Assembly (NCBI GenBank): GCA_022315425.1
Contig: JAIUPT010000017.1
Span: 558,001-622,000 of the forward strand
Direction: 5' to 3'
Source of the DNA: Pseudevernia furfuracea
Lineage: Eukaryota > Ascomycota > Lecanoromycetes > Lecanorales > Parmeliaceae
DNA: 64,000 nucleotides
In this document: positions 57,722-64,000 of the stretch, piece after piece
Layout: each line of letters starts with the position of its first letter
How positions within the stretch are numbered: position 1 is the stretch's first letter
The notes under the pieces: model-generated
What the model was told of the DNA's origin: nothing
The model's database searches: none
What the model saw: the letters and a program-made list of their open reading frames with translations, nothing else
Position numbers and translations under genes: made by a program

Positions 57722-58937
57722 TTTAGGAAAGAAGTGATCTGAAGGATTGCGTTGAAATATTGATTGATTGATTTCATTTCTCAGAGAATATTAGTAGGTA
57801 GACAGGACGTATAATTAATTAATAATCCTATTTCTGATAAGTATTATCCTTGACATCGGCCTGGAAACTAATTTATCCCGCATCGTCGATGTGATTATAT
57901 AATTTGCAATAGACAGTTGACAGCTCTGTGTATGACTTATCTGTTTGCCTATTGAAGATGCTAGAGTATGTTCGCGACATCGAGGGGGGACGGTACGTGT
58001 AGAGACGGTCTTCTAATACGCTGATGCTAACATAGCAGTGGGAACTCAGGTGATCCAGGTACCTTAATTCTAGTCTAGCTCTCATAGTTAAATTATATAC
58101 CTTATCAAGACTAGACTACATAGAAGAAGTTTACAATCTGATTTTTGAAAAAAATGAAATAACGTAATCAAATAGTGCCTCGTTAACTTAGAAGCTGTGA
58201 TCTAGTGATTAAGATGTGAACCCCTCAAGCTACTGCGCGGGAGGCTTGTTTAGCGTCTAGGGTGACTGCGAGTGGATGACTGTCCCGAGCTGAGTTGTCT
58301 GAGTCAGATACTGCAGCCTTCAATCATTTTGTTGCTATCGTGTATCTCTACTCGCTTATCTACAATAATAAATCGGGCGTACTTATCATAAAGTTATGCG
58401 ACTATATTTAGATGGATAAATATGATGATAGGGTGAAGATTGAAAGGGACTGGTCGAAGATATGTGGAATCATTTGTGTCTGACTTATTATTGGTGTGTT
58501 GCGCTGCTCAGCCGCCCCCCCACTTCCTCCACCAGAACATCCCGGCTATGTTATCCGCGTTCTGATAATGATATGAGTGTAAGTCACGGAGCCTCATCCA
58601 TTTTTTCAAAATAGTCCATCTGAGTCAAGATTCTGCAGTGTTGCATTTTCATTTTCTTTATTAATAGTTATCCGTTACTGCCTCCACGCTTCTTCAGCTT
58701 TCAGCTCGTCAAACCGGTTCGTACTGGTTCAAGTTCCATTGATCTCCATGCATGCTCTTATAAATATCAAGCTCCTCCGGACATCACTGTTTCTTTAGTA
58801 TCGTATTGTTTTCTGCAGTCTTCGAGAACTAACGCATTCGTCTCGAACCTAATCAAGCTCAAGCTCTTTACTCTTCTCATTTCATACTCCAAAGCCGTAT
58901 ATAGTTGCGCTTGTCATTTTCCTTGAGTTCTTTAATC
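57722..58937. other. Intergenic region before the hypothetical gene
   Basis: Normal to moderately AT-rich sequence without a credible frame. Near 58,190-58,215 GTGATCTAGTGATTAAGATG resembles a tRNA A box, but no B box follows. The last few hundred bases presumably hold the promoter of the gene at 58,938. Confidence 0.4.
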
Positions 58938-59951
58938 ATGCCTCATAGCAACAGGCATCTACCCCCGCCACCCTCCTCTCACAACACAACCCCCTCTAAA
59001 GCAAGCCATTCTGGCCGCAAAACCGCTGCCTCAGCCGCCACAGCCACGGCCGCTCTCGCTGCCGTCCCATTTGACCCCACTGGAATCGCCCTCCTTACAG
59101 CCGTTGGCTCCGGCACCATTGCCTTAGGCGGACTTGCTTACCATGGTGGCCATAAAACGGTCAAAGTCATAGAGGACAGAGTCGCCAGACATCGAGCAAA
59201 GAAGGCAGCCAACCACGCTTCCTCTGACAGCCAAATCCTAGTCTTGAGCCATCCCCGAACCAACGACATACCTACCCCGGGTACAGCGGACCTACAAACC
59301 GAGCTCGAGTCCTGCATCCGTCGCCTCTCCTGCAGCATTACAGGTGTCGTAGTCACGGGCACCATGACTTTTGTCCTTCCTCATTTCCTTCTCGGCGTCG
59401 CTCTCAACAGTGCCGAACTCATCTTCCAAGCACGCCGCCTCCACCACTTGACCGGCCTAGCGGAAGCGACAGGCGGAGTAGATCATTACCTCTCGTCTAC
59501 AGACATCACCTTTCAAGTCATCTCGGGCATCCTTATCAAAAGTGCGGTTCTAATCTGCACGCTCGGTGCCGACGTGGATACGGTCATACAGGGGCTTGCG
59601 CAGCTGCTTGTGAGCGCCGAAGTCGTGGTTGATCCGGCACTTATCCCGGATACGTGGGTGGAAGCGATGCATATCGGTGATCTATATAACGGGTTGACTG
59701 CACATGACTTCTTGAATTCTACAGGGCAGATTGCAGAGGAGCCGGCTAATTTCGTGGCCGGACTGTTGGGGTACCAAGAGATGCCCACTTGGGGAAGTGG
59801 AGCGTCGGTGGGAGATGTGACGGCGATTGGGGCGGCGAATGCTCTTGTAGATCTCACGACTGGAAAATTGGTTGAGGACCCGACGCACGAAGTTTTGGAT
59901 TTTGCGTCGAGGTTGGGCAGAAGGTTTGGCTGGAGAGGCCGAGGGAGATGA
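58938..59951 (+). CDS. Hypothetical protein, single exon, possible membrane association
   Basis: Intact frame of 337 residues from ATG 58,938 to TGA at 59,949-59,951. Open sequence extends 11 codons further upstream but has no ATG. Residues 1-30 are Ser/Pro/His-rich. Residues about 30-70 are Ala-rich and hydrophobic (TAASAATATAALAAVPF, then GIALLTAVGSGTIALGGLAY), with a basic stretch after (DRVARHRAKKAANHA). A second hydrophobic part covers about 130-160 (ITGVVVTGTMTFVLPHFLLG) and a third about 195-215 (ISGILIKSAVLICTLG). The C-terminus is basic (RLGRRFGWRGRGR). No domain was recognised. Balanced codon use and absence of RIP stops argue that it is a real gene, the only intact one in this segment. 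Confidence 0.75.
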   Translation: MPHSNRHLPPPPSSHNTTPSKASHSGRKTAASAATATAALAAVPFDPTGIALLTAVGSGTIALGGLAYHGGHKTVKVIEDRVARHRAKKAANHASSDSQILVLSHPRTNDIPTPGTADLQTELESCIRRLSCSITGVVVTGTMTFVLPHFLLGVALNSAELIFQARRLHHLTGLAEATGGVDHYLSSTDITFQVISGILIKSAVLICTLGADVDTVIQGLAQLLVSAEVVVDPALIPDTWVEAMHIGDLYNGLTAHDFLNSTGQIAEEPANFVAGLLGYQEMPTWGSGASVGDVTAIGAANALVDLTTGKLVEDPTHEVLDFASRLGRRFGWRGRGR

Positions 59952-60971
59952 GAGAGACGGAGATAAAACAACTGGTGATTTCCATGATGAGAAACGCTAC
60001 TCGATAGACAAAAAAAGATAATGAAACAGCTAAATACTAGATTCTATTCTTCTCCGTTATTAACTCACGAAGGGTAGGCGATGCATACGCCACTAGCTGT
60101 GAAGGTAATCATATATCAGCTGCGACACGGCCCACTCTCAAACCCAATGATACAGCCGCGATGGCAGCAATCCCGATCCTTACCTTCCCCCCCCCATCCC
60201 AGGCCAGAACCGCCCCAAGCTTGCACAGTCGCCCATCTCAACTTCGCATCGGCAACCGATTGAACGATTGTTGACACGAGAATTACGTCATATGCTTTAA
60301 GCCTGAACAGCTCTCCAGCTCGCGCCTTTTCCTCCGTGTTTATGAAAAACCAACCACGATATAACGACCAAACATGGCATCGAGGTCGCGAGAAGATCTG
60401 CGCCGCGGAGGGGAGGGAGGCCTGACGGAAATCGAAGGCAGCGATGATGGCGCGGTTAGACGCTTCGGGGCCTGCAATGTGTTTGATAGTGAGGGGGGGG
60501 GGGATTGTTCGCTACCGTGTTGAATGGTGGGATGATGGCTAATCGTCTCAATAGCAGGGTTTCTTCTATGAAAGAAAAGAGTGGAAGTTGATAGTATTAT
60601 TAGTTCGACGTGAAATTGATTGAGTTGTAAGGGTATATCTGTTTGTGTTTATGTGATTGTAGTTATGATTTCACTTATGATGTTAAGTTGAATTGCGTAA
60701 TTTAAGCTTGAATCTCGTTTAATGTAATCGTTGATGAAATAACTTGAGAGTAACTTGAAGCGACTTTAATATGTATTACTTAGAGATTTTTAATTCTCTA
60801 TATTAGTTGTGTAAAGTAGATTACTTTATATTATAATATATAAAGTACTAGCTTAATCTTAATTAGATCGTTCTACTTTTATAAATTAATTAATCTCTAA
60901 AGTTAGAACGAAATAGTTACTTAACGTCGAGACATATAGAGTTCTTTCTTTTTCTTTTATTTAGGTTTAGC
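59952..60971. other. 3' flank grading into AT-rich DNA
   Basis: Non-coding. A short frame at 60,081-60,263 is Pro-rich and unsupported. Composition turns AT-rich from about 60,560. Confidence 0.45.
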
Positions 60972-61486
60972 TACGCTACGTAATAAAGTTTTAAAACTCG
61001 ATTAAATTACGAGTTGAGACGACGCTAAAACGAGTTTTCGAATTTTTTAAAAAATCTCATCTTATTTCGTCTTAGACTCTTAGCGTCGATTTATTCGAGA
61101 TTATTTCGTTATCTCGATGAACTCTAAATATCTCTAAGCGATCTTTTTAATTTTTTAATATTACGTATCGAAATAAAATAAAATAAAATGTAAAGTGTAA
61201 TATTTTAATTAAAATTAAAATACGAAGTATAATTACTTAAAAAGATAATTAAAAAGATACGTTAAATAATATTTAAATAATCGTTATAAGAGTAACGATC
61301 TCGAGTTAATCTAATTAATCTCGAGTTAATCTAATTAATAGACTTAACGAGATATCAAGATAATCTCGTTATTTCGTTAAGAATAAATCGTTTTATCTCA
61401 TCTTATCTCAATTAAGTATCGTCTTAGCGTCGAGACGAGATACGATATCTTAAATCTCGTCTTATCTCGTCTTATTGCGTAGCGTA
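60972..61486 (+). mobile_element. hAT-like MITE, copy 3
   Basis: A 515-bp element with ends TACGCTACGTAA...TTGCGTAGCGTA (seen as GCGTAGCGTA at the right). It is collinear with copies 1 and 2 and uninterrupted. A local 20-bp tandem duplication (ATCTCGAGTTAATCTAATTA) lies near 61,300-61,340. No clear 8-bp duplication remains at its edges. Confidence 0.8.
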
Positions 61487-62523
61487 ATTATCTTTCTCTC
61501 TCTCTTCTTCTTTTATTACGAAGTAAATTACTTCTTTTCTAACTTATATAATATCTCTTTTTTATATTAACTCGCTTTTCTCTATTTTTACACTCTCGTC
61601 TACGCGTTATAATCTCTTATTCTCTTACTAACGTCGTCTCTCTCTCTCTCTCTCTCACTATTTTCTTATATTTTAACTCTCTTCGCGAGCTTAAACGCAA
61701 TATTATATAAGTTTAAGTAATTCGTAACTTATAAATAGATATGAAAAATAGAGTCATATAACTTATTAGACGCATTAAATTAAATAATAAGAAGACGAAG
61801 AGTAAAAGATTTAAAGACATCTTCGAGATAAAGTAAAAGTTTAATTAAAAACTTATTATAAGTATATAAAAAAGAATTAAATTAAATTAGATTATTTACG
61901 TTAAGAGTAAAAGAAGCTATAGTATTTAGAGTCTTTATTCTTAATTTTCACTCTTAGCGAGAGAGAACTAAGAGACGTTTATTATTATAATTACTTCACT
62001 CGTAACTTTATTCTCGTCTCTTTCTATTAATTAGTATTTACTATTTAACGCTTAATACTCTATTAAAAGATCTTTATATATTCTTATTTAGAATAAACTT
62101 AACGATTATCACGTATCTAATATAATAACGAGATACTCTATTTACGATTAAAACTTATTATATTATAAATTTTTTAAAAACTAATACTCGTCTTTATATA
62201 ATAGTCTTTTTAAGACGAGACTAGTCGACGACTATTATATATAGTTTGCTTTATTATTTATATTAAAGTAAATATTAATCTAATATTACTTTATAATTAT
62301 TTAACTTTACTCGTTTTACGTATAATGTAGAGCTTAAAAGATAGAGATATTATCGCTCTAGTAAACGCGCTCGTAGCGAATATTATTACGTTCGCTTATT
62401 AAGATATTATTATAGATTATAATAATATTAAGAAAGAAGTCTAAAAAAAAATATATTTAAAACTTTTAATTAAGTTTAATACTTTTTAAAATAGTTTTTT
62501 AAGATTTTTTATAACTTAAAGCG
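61487..62523. other. AT-rich RIP-degraded DNA
   Basis: TCTCTC runs near 61,495 and 61,630-61,655, otherwise strongly RIPped. No protein domain was readable on either strand. Confidence 0.45.
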
Positions 62524-62554
62524 TACGTTAATTTTATTTTATTTAATATTATAT
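62524..62554. repeat. Left 31-bp flanking direct repeat
   Basis: TACGTTAATTTTATTTTATT and the following 11 bases are repeated exactly at 63,608-63,638, on the other side of the MULE derivative. Confidence 0.9.
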
Positions 62555-63605
62555 ACTACGTGTACACCGCCTTTTGCTACATGTACACCGCCTTTTGCTA
62601 CATGTACACCCCCTTTTGCTACATGTACACCCCTCTCTCAGCTAGGTAGATATAGGCTAGTAACATGAGTATACCTTCCAGCACTAACTCGGCCTGACAA
62701 ATTTGCCCGCAAATCAGAGACTTGACACGAAGTCCCATAAAAACTTTAAGGGTCTCAGTGAATCCTCTCCCCCCGCAAGGCGTCGCAATGCGTCGCAATT
62801 TTTTCCACCAAATCTATCAAAGAAAAAACACCTTCCTTCCTATCGTCATGGACCTGAAGAATCAGCATCTGATCCGGCTAATCCTCGAACATAGTGTTTT
62901 TTGAGTCTTTTGAGTCTTTTGAGTCTTTTGAGTCTAGGCGTTCTTCTTCCACCTCACCGCCAGCAACCCTCGATCAACTATCAACCCTCCATCATCGATC
63001 GTTTACCTCACCTTCCTCCTCGTCCTCATTATCCTCCTTCTTCAGATACTTCGGCAGCATGGGCTGACTGACAAGAGTGAGCTGAGTTGCGGGCATCGGG
63101 CAAAACCTCACTACACCACATCCTTCTGAACAAGTCTCTCGATCAAAATGACGTGTTTCTGACATAGTTCAGTCGTCCGCTATGTGCAGAGAGTGCAGTC
63201 GATGTTCCACACCAAAAAATTCTCATTTGGCCCCCGGAACCGAGGTTCTGCCCACTTTTTGAAAGGTGATGATGGAGACAAAGCATTAATGTCAAAGCCC
63301 CTCCAAGTATTTGCGCTGCGCAGCACGTAAATTCCGCCTATAAGTGCTTTTTATATAGGAGAGACTTCAGCTACTTTAAGTCATATTCAAATAATCCTTT
63401 AAATGCTTCTTCAAAAGAACGGCTACCTTTACTTCGTCTTCTAGCCCTTTCAATCAGCTACTTCCTCACCAAAATAACTCTGCGGGCGGCTCATTGTGAG
63501 GGCTTGGTGGGGTAGCTTAGTTCGGTGGACCTTCTTTGAAATAGAGGGGGGTGTACATGTAGCAAAAGGCGGTGTACACGTAGCAAAAGTAGTTTTAAAC
63601 GTAGC
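62555..63605 (+). mobile_element. Short MULE derivative, copy 5, well preserved
   Basis: A 1.05-kb element. The left end has four tandem 21-bp units (about 62,555-62,633) of GCTACATGTACACCGCC plus four T. The right end has the inverse units at about 63,549-63,605. It lies in reverse orientation to the copies at 31,128 and 38,946. The interior includes TTGAGTC repeats (62,900-62,935) and no supported gene; frames starting near 62,703 and 62,722 begin at non-ATG codons. It is nearly free of RIP and therefore recent. Confidence 0.88.
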
Positions 63606-63607
63606 AA

Positions 63608-63638
63608 TACGTTAATTTTATTTTATTTAATATTATAT
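63608..63638. repeat. Right 31-bp flanking direct repeat
   Basis: Exact match to 62,524-62,554, starting 2 bp after the element's last terminal unit. Confidence 0.9.
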
Positions 63639-64000
63639 TATTCGTAATTTATATTTATTGTATTCTTATTCTTTAATAAATACTCTTTTATAATTATTAT
63701 TTAATAATTACTATCTAATAATTAATAACTCTTTATTAATTGTTTTTTAAAAAATACTCTTTAAGTCTTTAATAATTATTCTTTAGTAATTATTCTTTAA
63801 TAATTATTCTCTAATAATTACTATTTAATTTTTTTATAAATAATTACTCTTTATTATTTCTCAATTATTATTCTTTAATAATTACTCTTTAATAATTACT
63901 CTTTAATAATTACTCTTTAATAATTATTCTTTAATAATTATTCTTTAATAATTATTCTTTAATAATTACTCTCTAATAATTACTTTTTAATAATTAATCT
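63639..64000. repeat. 14-bp AT satellite running off the window
   Basis: Tandem and imperfect copies of CTCTTTAATAATTA and TTCTTTAATAATTA fill the last 300 bp and are most regular from about 63,870. The array continues past the window edge. Confidence 0.8.

Noticed and set aside
57202..57777. 191-codon minus-strand frame
   Set aside because: It is the antisense shadow of the enoyl reductase pseudogene, whose family motifs are on the plus strand.
58190..58260. tRNA-like A box suggesting a SINE
   Set aside because: No B box or A-rich tail follows within 100 bp.
62722..62904. Frame conserved in several MULE derivatives (TLRVSVNPLPPQGVAMR)
   Set aside because: It begins at TTG rather than ATG and diverges after about 25 residues. 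Conservation is explained by overall DNA identity of the copies.
63639..64000. CRISPR-like regular repeats
   Set aside because: The 14-bp AT units are directly tandem without spacers, so they form a satellite, and the genome is eukaryotic.

Overview
The window comes from a filamentous ascomycete (Pezizomycotina). The evidence is short spliceosomal introns, a highly reducing iterative polyketide synthase, a SesA/NB-ARC/TPR NLR-type gene, an SRPK-like kinase, and pervasive repeat-induced point mutation (RIP). RIP is read directly from two Helitron copies in the window, one mildly and one heavily mutated: CpA/TpG are stripped and CpT is largely spared. About two thirds of the 64 kb is AT-rich, RIP-degraded, nested transposon DNA. 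Genes sit in GC-balanced islands at 12-23.4 kb, 44.3-51.6 kb and 54-60.3 kb. No bacterial features, rRNA, CRISPR or intact tRNA genes were seen.

Layout. 1-5.6 kb: RIP-degraded repeats (solo LTR, trinucleotide microsatellite, two short non-autonomous Helitrons). 5.6-11.8 kb: near-complete but nonsense-ridden Rep/Pif1 Helitron. 12.0-23.4 kb: a two-gene polyketide locus on the + strand, made of an FSH1/LovG-type serine hydrolase (3 exons) and a complete KS-AT-DH-MT-ER-KR-ACP synthase (10 or 11 exons), with a tRNA-derived SINE between them. 24-34 kb: nested repeats (hAT-like MITEs, a Tc1/mariner element inside a Helitron, a dead Mutator-like element with readable transposase, short derivatives of that element, a solo LTR). 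33.9-43.4 kb: a second, heavily RIPped full-length Helitron that has received at least five later insertions. 44-51.6 kb: low-complexity DNA, the kinase and the NLR-type gene. 51.8-53.9 kb: a non-autonomous Copia-type LTR element with intact LTRs and target duplication. 54.2-57.7 kb: remains of a second metabolic cluster (ferric reductase fragment, Tri3-like acyltransferase, LovC/TOXD-like trans-enoyl reductase), all pseudogenes. 58.9-60 kb: one intact gene of unknown function. 61-64 kb: a third MITE, another Mutator derivative and a 14-bp satellite.

How it fits together. The hydrolase plausibly releases the polyketide from the synthase, which has its own ER domain and so should not need a trans-ER. 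The dead trans-ER and acyltransferase near 56 kb therefore look like relics of a different pathway. The most unusual signal is in the Mutator-derived family: three copies are bracketed by direct repeats of 31, 34 and at least 50 bp, far longer than the 8-11 bp typical of Mutator elements. Pre-insertion sites are visible elsewhere in the window for two of them. Two other insertions, an unrelated 238-bp element and the first Helitron, show similar 35-bp and 22-bp flanking repeats.
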